A stretch of 64,000 bases of DNA from Chachezhania sediminis (GCF_009765275.1 NZ_VOPH01000001.1:248001-312000), one strand, 5' to 3'; numbered from the stretch's first letter, positions 51,997-60,651 are shown. A program made the numbers and translations. The notes: generated from the sequence alone by a model not told the origin.

Positions 51997-53337
51997 CTAG
52001 CCCAGATACACCTTGCTCGGCGGGTAGCCGACCCGGGGTTTCGAGCGGGTTGCAAGGAAGAAGCCCAGCGTCAGCGGCCCGACCCTGCCGATGAACATGA
52101 TGGCGATGATGACCGCACGGCCGAAGCCGTCCAACTCTCCCGTGGTGCCCCGCGACAGGCCCACGGTGCCGAAGGCCGAGGTCACCTCGAAGGCGAGGTC
52201 CAGAAAATCGCCGTCATGGGACAGCGTGATCAGGAAGATCGCCAGGAAGACGGTCAGCATGCTGACCATGGTGAGAGCCAGCACCTTCATCACCTCTTCG
52301 GCCCCGATGCTGCGACCGAAGACGTGCAGCTGCGTCCTGCGCCGGAAGAAGGCAACGGTCGCGACAAGCAGGACGATGAAGGTGGTCACCTTGATGCCGC
52401 CGGCGGTCGACGTGCTGCCGCCGCCGATCACCATCAGGGACATGAACATCATCGCGGTGCTGTCATGGATGCCGCCGATATCGACGGTATTGAACCCGGC
52501 GGTGCGGGTCGTCACGCCCTGGAACCAGCTGGCCCATAGCCTGTCGCCAGTGCTCTCCAGCCCGCCGAGCGTGGCGGGGTTGGTCCATTCCAGCGCGGCG
52601 AAGCCCAACACCGACCAAACGATCAGCGCCATAGTGCCGACCACCATGAGCTTGGTGTGGAGCGAGAACGCCCGCCAACGGCGCTTGCCGTAGGCCTCGG
52701 TCACCACGATGAAGCCAAGCCCGCCGAAGATGAACAACGCCGGGATCGTGAGGTTGACCACAGGATTGCCCACATAGCGCGAGAGGCTGTCGGGGAAGAG
52801 AGCGAAGCCCGCGTTGTTGAAGGCCGAAACGGTGTGGAAAAGCGCCTGCCACAGCCCCCTGGCCCAGCCGAATTCCGGCACGAAGACGAAGGACAGCAGA
52901 GCGACCCCCAGAAGTTCGCAGGCCAGCACGGTCTTGAGGATGCCCCGGACCAGCACCAGCAGGTCGCTGATCGAGGTCTGGTTAAGATCCTCGCGGAGGA
53001 AGATCCGCTGCGAGATCGTCACCGGAAGACCCAGCATCGACAGGAGCAGCACGGCGAAGGTCATGAGCCCCAGCCCGCCCATCTGGATCAGCACCATTAT
53101 GACGCCTTGCCCGAACAGGGTGAACTGGCTGCCTGTGTCCGAGATCACGAGGCCCGTCACCGTAACCGCCGAGGCGGCGGTGAAGATCGCGTCGGACCAG
53201 GTGATCGGCATCGCGGTAGCCACCGGCAACTTGAGCAACACGCCCCCCACGGCGATCAGCACAGCGTAAAGCCCGGCGAGGATCGCGGGCGGGGGCAGAT
53301 GCATGCGCCATACCCCCCTGGACCAGACAGGTCGCAT
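51997..53337 (-). CDS. trkH: Potassium uptake channel subunit, TrkH/KtrB type
   Basis: The 446-residue protein has four pore-loop repeats with selectivity motifs such as AVTVTGL, SAFNNAGFALF, TRTAGFNTVDI and SAFGTVGLSRG, typical of KtrB/TrkH. It imports potassium with the nucleotide-binding subunit encoded just upstream. The ATG at 53337 is used here; an in-frame ATG at 53304 gives a more typical N-terminus. The gap to the preceding gene is six bases. Confidence 0.9.
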   Translation of the reverse strand: MRPVWSRGVWRMHLPPPAILAGLYAVLIAVGGVLLKLPVATAMPITWSDAIFTAASAVTVTGLVISDTGSQFTLFGQGVIMVLIQMGGLGLMTFAVLLLSMLGLPVTISQRIFLREDLNQTSISDLLVLVRGILKTVLACELLGVALLSFVFVPEFGWARGLWQALFHTVSAFNNAGFALFPDSLSRYVGNPVVNLTIPALFIFGGLGFIVVTEAYGKRRWRAFSLHTKLMVVGTMALIVWSVLGFAALEWTNPATLGGLESTGDRLWASWFQGVTTRTAGFNTVDIGGIHDSTAMMFMSLMVIGGGSTSTAGGIKVTTFIVLLVATVAFFRRRTQLHVFGRSIGAEEVMKVLALTMVSMLTVFLAIFLITLSHDGDFLDLAFEVTSAFGTVGLSRGTTGELDGFGRAVIIAIMFIGRVGPLTLGFFLATRSKPRVGYPPSKVYLG

Positions 53338-53343
53338 GGGCGC

Positions 53344-54009
53344 CTAGAGCCCGTCCGCGAAGCGGCGCAGGTTTTCCCGGCGCCCCAGCAGCAGCAGCTT
53401 GTCGTCGGTCCTCAGCTCGGTCGCACCCGACTCGCAAGAGATGTAGTCGCTGCCGCGCATGAGCCCCAGAGCGCGAAGCTCGAATCTGTCGGACAGGCCG
53501 ACCTTGTCCATGCGCTGGCCGTCGAGGCTTTTCGGTACACGGAAATCGACCACGTGGAAGCCGTTGCCAAGGCTGACATAGTCCCGGACCTGCGGATTGT
53601 GCAGCATCTGGGCAATGTGGCGGCCTATTTCCTGCTCGGGCAGGATCACGCGGTCCGCGCCAAGCTTGGACAGGATGCGGTGGTGGGTGCGGTTCATAGC
53701 CTTCACCCAGACTATGGGCACGCCCAGCATCTTCACGTTCATGGTGCACAGGATGTTGGCGTCCAGTTCTTCACCGATGGCGACGACCGCCACGTCGTAG
53801 CTGCCGACCCCGATCTCGCGCAGGGCCTGTTCGTCACGGCCGTCGGCGATCACCGCCTCGGCCAGGGTATCGGCCACGCGCGCCACGTTGCGCTCCTGCA
53901 GGTCGACCCCAAGCACATGGTTGCCGAACCGGGCAAGCTCGGACGCGACGGTAGTGCCGAACGTACCGAGTCCGATGACGGCGAAACTGCGAGACTTCGC
54001 TTTGGGCAT
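53344..54009 (-). CDS. trkA: Potassium uptake regulatory subunit, KtrA/TrkA type
   Basis: The 221-residue cytosolic protein has one RCK domain (FAVIGLGTFGTTVASELARFG with acidic D at the strand end, NAD/ATP type) and a TrkA-C domain (ELRALGLMRGSDYI). A single RCK copy indicates the Ktr rather than Trk type. AAGGAGG precedes the ATG. With the next gene it forms a K+ uptake system. Confidence 0.92.
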   Translation of the reverse strand: MPKAKSRSFAVIGLGTFGTTVASELARFGNHVLGVDLQERNVARVADTLAEAVIADGRDEQALREIGVGSYDVAVVAIGEELDANILCTMNVKMLGVPIVWVKAMNRTHHRILSKLGADRVILPEQEIGRHIAQMLHNPQVRDYVSLGNGFHVVDFRVPKSLDGQRMDKVGLSDRFELRALGLMRGSDYISCESGATELRTDDKLLLLGRRENLRRFADGL

Positions 54010-54200
54010 AATGGCCTCCTTGCAGCCAGCGGGAAGTAGGCCGAGGCCGTGCAGGAGTCAATAATCGGGCCCGTGCCCAGCGACCCGGTGCCATCTGCAT
54101 CGGCCCGGGCGCGCGGTTGCTGCCCTGAAAAGCGGCAATGATCTGAGAGTGCATGAACGGCAGATATGGACCGTTCCTGAAAAACTCGAACGCAGGTCTG

Positions 54201-54235
54201 CGCCGGGGCATTTGGCCTTCAGGTTTGGGGTCTCG
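54201..54235 (+). repeat. Dispersed 35-bp repeat, copy 1
   Basis: This sequence matches 58196-58230 at 32 of 35 bases and in the same direction, flanking the proXWV genes. It also borders a pseudogene. Confidence 0.75.
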
Positions 54236-54271
54236 GGCCCCAGCACTGAACTGTCGAGGTGGATAAGCGGA

Positions 54272-54578
54272 CACCTGGCCCTGGCCGGGGTCCTGATCAG
54301 CAACTCGGTCATCCTGGCCGACCGGAGCCAGGGCCTTCGTGCCGAAGGCGTCGCGGTCGTGGAGGTGACCGAGACCCGGATGCGCCCGCATCCTGTTGAC
54401 GGCGGCGGCGAGCCGGGCCCTGATCCCAATCTCGCGCCAGATCTCTTGGGGCCCGACGGCCTATACCATGATGGGTAGCATCATCCTCGGCACCGCCCTG
54501 ACGCTCCTGTGCCTGCCTGCTTTCCACGTGGTCTGGTTCGGCATTCGCGAGTCCGACACCACCACAAGTGAGACGTAA
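54272..54578 (+). pseudogene. RND efflux permease C-terminal remnant, frameshifted
   Basis: Two adjacent frames encode pieces typical of an RND pump C-terminus: LALAGVLISNSVILAD...ETRMRP in one frame, then ILLTAAASRALIPISRQISW...MMGSIILGTALTLLCLPA in the next. The join falls at 54386-54392, where one extra base restores the expected order RP-ILLTAAA. The rest of the pump is missing, so it is a pseudogene. Confidence 0.8.
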
Positions 54579-54680
54579 CCTGGCCGCCACATCGTCCGCA
54601 GGCGTGGGCACGCCGCTGTGGGTCGGTGAGACCGCCCCCGCTACTTTGGCCGTGCAGCGGGGACGCCTAAATCTTATGGC

Positions 54681-55721
54681 TCAGGCTTCCGCATCGACGC
54701 GCCGCGGCACAAGCGCCCGGACTAAGGACTGCATATCTATATAGCCCAACGTTTCGCCGTTTTTGCTGACGCTGAAGGCGCGGTCCAGATTGCCCTCTGC
54801 CAGCGCGATGACGCTCTCTAGGTTGTCGCCCGGGGCAACCTCCCCATCGACCGGAGCGTCCGGCTTGCGATCTGTCATCACCGAACGGACGCGCAGCACG
54901 CGCGCGCGGTTGATGTCAGCGACGAAGTCCTCGATGTAGGGGTCTGCAGGGTTCAGCAGGATCTCCTGTGGCTGCCCTTGCTGGACCACCGCGCCGTCTT
55001 TCAGGATCACCAGATGGTCGGCCAGCTTCAGCGCTTCATCAAGATCGTGGGTGATGAAGACGATTGTCTTCTGCAGTTCGGCCTGAAGTTCGAGCAGCAG
55101 GTTCTGCATGTCGGTCCGGATCAGCGGATCCAGGGCCGAGAACGCCTCGTCCATCAGCATGATGTCCGAGTTCGATGCCAGCGCCCGCGCAATGCCAACC
55201 CGCTGCTGCATCCCCCCCGAAAGCTGACGGGGATACTGTTCGCCCTGACCGGCAAGACCGACCCGATCGAGCCACTTGTTCGCCTCGCCCTCGAAGTCGC
55301 GGCGCGCCATACCGCGGGTGGCGAGCGCCATACCTGCGTTTTCCAGTACCGTGCGGTGGGGCAGCAGTGCGAAATTCTGGAACACCATCGACATGGATTC
55401 GCGGCGCAGGGTGCGCAACTGCGCATCATTCCACGACAGAATGTCCTCGCCATTGACAAGCACCTCGCCGGCCGTTGGTTCGATCAGGCGGTTGAGGTGG
55501 CGGATCAGTGTCGACTTGCCCGAGCCTGACAGGCCCATGATGACGGTGATTTCACCTTCCTTCATGTCGACGTTGATGTCCTGCAGGCCCAGCACATGGC
55601 CCGTCTGGTCCAGCAGCTCCGCCTTCGTCATCCCCTCGTGAACCTTGGCGAGGGCCGCCTGCGGGTCCGCGCCGAAGATCTTGTAAAGGTTCCTGATCGA
55701 GACTTTCACGTTCTTTGTCAT
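54681..55721 (-). CDS. proV: Glycine betaine/proline ABC transporter ATPase
   Basis: The 346-residue protein powers uptake of compatible solutes. It has Walker A GLSGSGKST, signature LSGGMQQRVGIARAL, Walker B DIMLMDEAFSALDP and a C-terminal CBS-like regulatory domain (RARVLRVRSVMTDRKPDAPV). The ATG at 55721 is preferred because GAGGAG sits six bases before it; an ATG at 55727 abuts that site. It follows proW closely. Confidence 0.94.
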   Translation of the reverse strand: MTKNVKVSIRNLYKIFGADPQAALAKVHEGMTKAELLDQTGHVLGLQDINVDMKEGEITVIMGLSGSGKSTLIRHLNRLIEPTAGEVLVNGEDILSWNDAQLRTLRRESMSMVFQNFALLPHRTVLENAGMALATRGMARRDFEGEANKWLDRVGLAGQGEQYPRQLSGGMQQRVGIARALASNSDIMLMDEAFSALDPLIRTDMQNLLLELQAELQKTIVFITHDLDEALKLADHLVILKDGAVVQQGQPQEILLNPADPYIEDFVADINRARVLRVRSVMTDRKPDAPVDGEVAPGDNLESVIALAEGNLDRAFSVSKNGETLGYIDMQSLVRALVPRRVDAEA

Positions 55722-55731
55722 GCCCATCTCC

Positions 55732-56766
55732 TCAGCGGCTGGTCTGGCTGGCGTCGATGCGTGCGAGCGAGGCTTTGGTCACGCGATCCAGCGCGATGGC
55801 CAGCACAACAATACCCAGACCGGCGATGAGGCCGACGCCCAGTTCAAGGTTGCGGATGCCGCGCAGCACGAGAATGCCAAGGCCCGGGGCCGAAACCATC
55901 GAGGCGATGACCACCATCGCAAGGCTCATCATGATCGTTTGGTTCACGCCGGCCATGATGTTGGGCAGCGCCAGCGGGATCTGCACGCCGAAGAGCTTCT
56001 GGCTCTTGGTCATACCGAAGGCGTCCGCCGCTTCGATCACGTCCGGATCGACCAGCCGGATGCCGAGGTTGGTCAGGCGCACTACAGGCACGATGGCGTA
56101 AAGGATTACGGCAATACCATAGAGCTTGGGCTCGGTCACCGAGAAGAGGAAGATCAGCGGGATCAGGTAGACGAATGGCGGCAGTGTCTGCAGCATGTCC
56201 AGCACCGGGGTTAGCACCCCCTGCAACCGATCGCTGCGCGACATGGCAATTCCTATGGGCACGCCGAACAGCACGCATATCAAGGCGCAGACGAAGATGA
56301 TCGCGAGAGTCTGCATCGCGACCTCGTAGTGATCGACGAAGGCAAGCCCCGCGAGCACCAGAGCCACGAAGCCCACGACCTTCCACGACCGCGCCACAGC
56401 GTAAGTGATCAGCAGAAGAACCGGGACCATCACCCACCAGGGGGTTTCGGTCATCACCCAGAGCATGTCTTCAAGTGCCCAGCTCAGCGGCTGTGTCAGC
56501 GGATCGACGACCACGCGCAGCGCGTCGCGGATGTCCAGAAAGCCGGTTTCAAGCCCTTTTGTCAGATCGCGTGACTGCGGGATGGCCTGGCAGGCATCGT
56601 GAAGGGCATCGAGCGAGGGAAATGGGAAATCGCGCAACGAAGTGGTCGCTTCGCTGCCGCTTGATTTGGCCAGCAAGTCGGCCATCGACATTGGCCCGTC
56701 GGACTCCTCGGTGCCGCACCAGTCCCGCAGGCCCAGAGTGTCGAACAGACGATCGTAGGTTGCCAT
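55732..56766 (-). CDS. proW: Glycine betaine/proline ABC transporter permease
   Basis: The 344-residue inner-membrane protein has the binding-protein-dependent permease fold with the EAA-like loop EAADAFGMTKSQKLFGVQIPLALPNIMAG. It forms the channel with ProV. The N-terminal ~100 residues are hydrophilic, as in other ProW proteins. It lies between proX and proV in one operon. Confidence 0.94.
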   Translation of the reverse strand: MATYDRLFDTLGLRDWCGTEESDGPMSMADLLAKSSGSEATTSLRDFPFPSLDALHDACQAIPQSRDLTKGLETGFLDIRDALRVVVDPLTQPLSWALEDMLWVMTETPWWVMVPVLLLITYAVARSWKVVGFVALVLAGLAFVDHYEVAMQTLAIIFVCALICVLFGVPIGIAMSRSDRLQGVLTPVLDMLQTLPPFVYLIPLIFLFSVTEPKLYGIAVILYAIVPVVRLTNLGIRLVDPDVIEAADAFGMTKSQKLFGVQIPLALPNIMAGVNQTIMMSLAMVVIASMVSAPGLGILVLRGIRNLELGVGLIAGLGIVVLAIALDRVTKASLARIDASQTSR

Positions 56767-56812
56767 ATCTGTATCGGGCCCGTGCAGGCCCTTCCTTGTT
56801 GTGGAAAATCAA

Positions 56813-56838
56813 AACGGGGCCGGTTGCCCGGCCCCGTT
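56813..56838 (-). terminator. Hairpin between proX and proW
   Basis: AACGGGGCCGG and CCGGCCCCGTT form an 11-base-pair stem followed on the minus strand by a T-rich stretch. It probably reduces transcription past proX or stabilises the proX message, giving more binding protein than permease. Confidence 0.7.
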
Positions 56839-56871
56839 GAAAATCACTGTCCCTAAGGACGCATAACCGGA

Positions 56872-57858
56872 TTACTTGACCAGTGCCGACAGTTTCTGGC
56901 GCGCGTCGTCGTTGACCCAGCCGCTCCAGGTGTCCGACGCGGTCGTCAGGAAGTAGACGGCAACTTCCTCGTTCGACGCGTTGTTTGCGTCTTTCCATGC
57001 CAGCAAGCTGGACATCTCGTCGGTCGCGAAGGTCATGTTGGTGAAGAACTCGGTCACCTCGGGGTTCTCTTCGGCGAACTTGGCGGTGACGGATGTCAGG
57101 ATCGGGGCCGCGGGAAAGTCCGAAACCTTCGGATCCGGGGTGTCCGGGTTCTGCAGCGGGGTAAAGGCCGCTTCGTCATAGCCGCCCAGGTCCACCTTGG
57201 TCATGTCGTACTTGCCCAGCGGAACGGTCGGGCCCCAGTAGTAGCCGAACCAGGGTTCGCCGCCGGTGACCGCTGCGCCCATGGACGTCGCAAGAGTCTC
57301 GCCCGAGCCGTGGTTGAAGACCTCGATGCCGTGGCCCTTCAGATCCAGTGCGCGCGACAGGTTGTCGGACACGACACGGCAGCCCCAGCCGTCGGGGCAG
57401 TTGTTGAAACGGTTGCCGACCAGCTCGGGGTTTTCAAGGATGCCCTCGATGGTCTTCAGTTCGGGATATTCTTCGGCAAGCGAAGTGGGGATCCACCAGC
57501 CTTCGACACCGCCCGGTTCCAGCACCGAGGCGAGACGCTTGATGGTGCCGCCCTCTTCAAGCTTGGTGTAGGCGTCGCCGGTCGAGTTGAGCCACAGGTT
57601 GGTCACAACGTCCGGTTCGCCGTTTTCGGCCACCGAAGTGATCGCCGGGATGGTGTCCGATTGCACCAGGGTGACATCGCAGCCATAGCCTTGTTCAAGC
57701 AGGAACTTGGCAATGTTGGTGGTGACTTCGGCGGCAGCCCAGCCCATCTGGGCGATGGAAACTTCTCCGCACTGGCCGGCCTCATTCTGAGCCTGCGCAG
57801 CGAGCGGCAGGGCGAGTGTGGCGGCGAACGCGGTTGATGCGAGCTTCATCGAGCGCAT
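56872..57858 (-). CDS. proX: Glycine betaine ABC transporter substrate-binding protein
   Basis: The 328-residue periplasmic protein has a signal peptide (residues 1-23, LALPLAAQA) and a type 2 binding fold typical of ProX, with tryptophans such as WGWWIP-like VEGWWIPTSL and GEPWFGYYWGPT, which commonly form the aromatic box for betaine. AAGGAGAA precedes the ATG at 57858. The frame stays open for 261 codons upstream, into the phage remnant, but that part is not the gene. Confidence 0.92.
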   Translation of the reverse strand: MRSMKLASTAFAATLALPLAAQAQNEAGQCGEVSIAQMGWAAAEVTTNIAKFLLEQGYGCDVTLVQSDTIPAITSVAENGEPDVVTNLWLNSTGDAYTKLEEGGTIKRLASVLEPGGVEGWWIPTSLAEEYPELKTIEGILENPELVGNRFNNCPDGWGCRVVSDNLSRALDLKGHGIEVFNHGSGETLATSMGAAVTGGEPWFGYYWGPTVPLGKYDMTKVDLGGYDEAAFTPLQNPDTPDPKVSDFPAAPILTSVTAKFAEENPEVTEFFTNMTFATDEMSSLLAWKDANNASNEEVAVYFLTTASDTWSGWVNDDARQKLSALVK

Positions 57859-58195
57859 GAAGTTCTCCTTCTGGTATTTGCATTTAAATGCGAAAGTGAG
57901 AACGGACAAAACAACTGCGCGGCGTGCCCATGGCGAGCTGCGCCGTTGAATTGGTGTTTCTCTTTCAGCATCTCCGCGATGGGTAACAGGCCCAGCGATG
58001 AACCGCAAACAGTCGGGCGCGGGCGGCCGCAGGTGACATGAAGGCCACCACTTATGCTGAACCGACATCTGTGAACCAACCGATGCTGCACCCGGAGGTG
58101 AACGGTCGCTTCGGGGAAACCGAGCGCGGCACACGGTTCCATGCGAACGGCAGCTTCCGAGCGACGCCACCGTAAGCCCCCCCGATGCCATCCGG

Positions 58196-58230
58196 CGCCG
58201 GGGCAGTTGGTCTTCAGGTTCGGGGTCTCG
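58196..58230 (+). repeat. Dispersed 35-bp repeat, copy 2
   Basis: This is the partner of 54201-54235, with 32 of 35 identical bases, and lies 300 bases upstream of proX. Confidence 0.75.
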
Positions 58231-58341
58231 ACTAACGCGGGCGAACGCGCGCCTGGTGGATCTCAGGTGGCCTTTCCCCACCGCAGCCGTCGCCGTATCG
58301 ACCGGCGTGGTCTGCGGGACCGGTGCGGCCGAGGTGCCCAC

Positions 58342-58581
58342 CTCCAGCGCCGCCCCGGTCACCCGGCCGACCATGCCATCGACGGGCAGGCCCGCGGCAC
58401 TCTGCAAGCGGCGGACCGTCCGGTCCGTCTCGGGGCCGAAGCTGCCATCCACCGTGACCTGCAGGGCGGCCTCCAACCGTTTGACGGCTGGGCCAGACGC
58501 ACCCAGCCGCAGGACCTGCGGCGACGTGGTGGCACCGCTGTGCCGGCGATACGCGGCTTCCATCTTCCGCGCATATTGCCC
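58342..58581 (-). pseudogene. Peptidoglycan-binding domain remnant
   Basis: The minus-strand frame encodes SGPAVKRLEAALQVTVDGSF, DRTVRRLQSAAGLPVDGMVG and GRVTGAAL, a PG-binding type 1 domain, preceded by GQYARKMEAAYRR. No catalytic domain or start is attached, so it looks like a phage or cell-wall hydrolase remnant. Confidence 0.6.
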
Positions 58582-58594
58582 TGCCCAGCTTCGC

Positions 58595-58897
58595 ACCTTC
58601 GTGGAAGCGCTGCCGGTCAAGGGCGCCCACATCCTTGCCAAGAACCTGTCGGAGCCGTTGGGCTACAACGCGGTCGAGAAAGCGTTTCGGACATGGCGGA
58701 CGACCCTCGGGCCCGAGGCCTCGCCCTTCAGCCTGCACGGGCTCAGGAAACTGGCGATCATCGAACTGGCCGAGGCTGGAGCGACCGATGCGCAGATCCA
58801 GGCGGTCACCGGACAGTCTGCGGAAATGGTCGCCTACTACCGGGCGCGCGCCAACCGGTTTGCCCTCAGCCGAGCGGCCCAGAAAGGCCGAGAATAG
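58595..58897 (+). pseudogene. Tyrosine integrase C-terminal fragment
   Basis: The frame encodes the end of a phage-type integrase: KGAHILAKNLSEPLGYNAVE, the catalytic HGLRKLAIIELAEAGATD, TGQSAEMVAYYRARAN with the nucleophile Tyr. The upstream part and a start codon are missing, and an unrelated remnant on the other strand adjoins it. It ends 79 bases from a tRNA-Leu 3' half. Confidence 0.8.
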
Positions 58898-58915
58898 AAC
58901 ATGAACAGAACGGCA

Positions 58916-58954
58916 ACCGGTGAATCGCACCGGTGAGTCACACAACCGGTGAAT
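58916..58954 (+). repeat. Three iterons between integrase and tRNA
   Basis: ACCGGTGAAT, ACCGGTGAGT and ACCGGTGAAT occur at 58916, 58929 and 58945. Their position between the integrase end and the attachment site fits arm-type integrase sites. Confidence 0.65.
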
Positions 58955-58976
58955 GCGGAAATGACAGCTAAGTCAT

Positions 58977-59030
58977 TGGTACCCAAGGCCGGACTCGAAC
59001 CGGCACGCCCGAAGGCGGGGGATTTTGAAT
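58977..59030 (-). pseudogene. tRNA-Leu (CAA) 3' half, integration scar
   Basis: Read on the minus strand, the anticodon loop TTCAAAA, the long variable arm CGCCTTCGGGCG, a perfect T arm GCCGG-TTCGAGT-CCGGC and the 3' ACCA are present. The 5' half is replaced by unrelated sequence. Integrases commonly recombine in this part of tRNA genes, so it is an attachment-site copy rather than an active tRNA. Confidence 0.78.
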
Positions 59031-59133
59031 TAGACCGATTCGATTTTGGATCAACGGCTTGGCTTCGTTTGGGTCGCATGAACAAATCGAAAACATCATA
59101 GGAACGTGTGACCCTTCTGGAGCAGGGAAATCT

Positions 59134-59183
59134 GGCGGACCGATGAGGGGTTTGAACCTGTAACCTATCCCTTAGGAGGGGAC
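59134..59183 (-). pseudogene. Second tRNA-like 3' remnant, probably tRNA-Arg (CCU)
   Basis: The minus strand has GTCCC-CTCCTAA-GGGAT (anticodon arm with CCT), then GGTTACAGGTTCAAACCCC and CGGTCCGCCA. The T stem is imperfect and the 5' half is absent, so it is a decayed copy, possibly another attachment scar. Confidence 0.5.
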
Positions 59184-59369
59184 AGGGCCCATCGCAGAAT
59201 AAGGCGATTTCCCGGAAAAAGCGCTTTCTTGGACACGGATGTTCCACGTTTGTGCAGAGAAATCAGGTTTGCGCAGGTCCAACGAACCAAAGAGCAAACC
59301 CCAACCTAGGCGCCATCCTGCATCCTCGCCCCATCCAGAGCGTTCGCCTCCGGTTCCCAGATGATCCGC

Positions 59370-59650
59370 ATAGCCGATCACCAGCATCCGGATGATGAGA
59401 TCAGGATCGATGGAGGGGCGGCCCAGGTGGCCATAGAAGGGACGCAGTGCATCCCGCAGACCGTCGCAATCAAAGAACAGATCGATCTCTCGCAACATGT
59501 GATTGACCGGGACATGCCGCTCCAGATCGAACCCGCAGAACAGCTGTGCCGGAGCCTCCTGCCTGCCCATCATCCCGAAATCCTCCCATCCCCTCAAAGT
59601 TGGGTGAACCGAAAGACTTGCCGCACTGCAACACAGACTTTTTCAACAGC
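59370..59650 (-). mobile_element. IS1182-family transposase N-terminal fragment
   Basis: The minus-strand frame encodes AQLFCGFDLERHVPVNHML, REIDLFFDCDGLRDALRPFY and GRPSIDPDLIIRMLVIGY, the start of an IS1182-type transposase. It breaks off after ~68 residues. The GTTGAAAAAGTC-like end at about 59640 matches the terminal sequence of such elements. The catalytic part is absent. Confidence 0.7.
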
Positions 59651-59651
59651 A

Positions 59652-59677
59652 TCGGCGGACAGCCGACCTTCGCTGCG
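59652..59677 (+). repeat. 26-bp direct repeat, left copy
   Basis: TCGGCGGACAGCCGAC followed by CTTCGCTGCG matches 60929-60954 imperfectly. It abuts the IS fragment and flanks the AT-rich gene. Confidence 0.6.
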
Positions 59678-59736
59678 CTCTGGACGAGCGGCGGCTCTGC
59701 GCAGGAAGCAGACTTTGCACAGTCCAGCGAGGATCC

Positions 59737-60651
59737 TCAACAGGCTGTTACGTTGGGTGTCGCACTCGAAACGAACTGTAAATCTTGTTTCAGGTTGAGT
59801 TGCGGCAATTGTGGGTGCGGATAGTGAATAAGAGAACGATCAAAGTATCGTTCGGTATCAATTTCTGTGTCCAGCAGTATAGTCCCGACATCAACCAGAT
59901 TATGTTCTTTGGGTGTTTCTGTCTGGATTGAGATTTCTAGCGGCCCATCTGGATGGGTTATCGCAAGATAGCCTCCGCTTGCTAGGAGTTCGGGGGCGCC
60001 GCCGGATACTCTTGTGTGCCTTTGTTTGCTGACCCCTATGCTGATGTTTGCAGTCACACCTTCTGCCAACTCAACCTTCATCCCATTTAATATTGTCGCG
60101 GTCCCTATCAGGAAGTCATCAATGTTTATTGATGCTATGCCATTTTCCTTAAGCGCCTTCTTTAGTTCATTCTTGACCTTGCCCGCCTGGAAAGCAGCAT
60201 TGTTGCCCATCAACCTGCAGAAGAAGTTTACTACATCATAAAACTCAAAGGGATTGAGTGCTTCAATCCTTTTGGGAAAGCGTTCTTTGCAAGGGAACCA
60301 AGAATTGATTTTCTTCTTCAGTTCAGACTTGGACATCTTAAGTTTATCCTTAAGCACTGTTGGAGGATAGCATTCAACCTTTCGGTCAAGGTAAGGTTTC
60401 AGCCACCACTCACAATCCCCGATGGGCTCCAATGGCTTTTTGTCCTTTCCTTGATATCTCTGAAAAAAAGCTACTTGCGAATAGATACCAATTGCGGCAT
60501 CAAAGGAACCTCCTTTGTTGCGTTTCGGGTGGGCAATAAAATCCCCAACCTCGCGAATGAAGGGTCCGAAGTCGTACCTCTTTTCTATGTAGAATGCCTT
60601 GATGTCAGAGTCAGTGTAGTTGCCTGATTTCAACCGTGCGAGATACGCCAT
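59737..60651 (-). CDS. AT-rich orphan protein of unknown function
   Basis: The 304-residue protein has no family that I recognise. Visible features are a lysine-rich central part (KMSKSELKKKINSWFPCKERFPK), two tryptophan- or proline-rich spots (DCEWWLKPYLDRKVECYPP) and a C-terminal half with likely beta strands. AGAGGGGCG precedes the ATG at 60651. Its low GC and position between direct repeats and near an IS fragment suggest recent transfer. The gene has no partner on its own strand. A defence or phage role is only a guess. Confidence 0.65.
   Translation of the reverse strand: MAYLARLKSGNYTDSDIKAFYIEKRYDFGPFIREVGDFIAHPKRNKGGSFDAAIGIYSQVAFFQRYQGKDKKPLEPIGDCEWWLKPYLDRKVECYPPTVLKDKLKMSKSELKKKINSWFPCKERFPKRIEALNPFEFYDVVNFFCRLMGNNAAFQAGKVKNELKKALKENGIASINIDDFLIGTATILNGMKVELAEGVTANISIGVSKQRHTRVSGGAPELLASGGYLAITHPDGPLEISIQTETPKEHNLVDVGTILLDTEIDTERYFDRSLIHYPHPQLPQLNLKQDLQFVSSATPNVTAC

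Noticed and set aside
56872-58641. 589-residue frame that includes proX
   Set aside because: Only the last 328 residues form ProX with its own signal peptide and AAGGAGAA site; the upstream part is a phage-like remnant in the same frame.
58977-59030. Functional tRNA-Leu gene
   Set aside because: The 5' acceptor, D arm and part of the anticodon stem are replaced by unrelated sequence.
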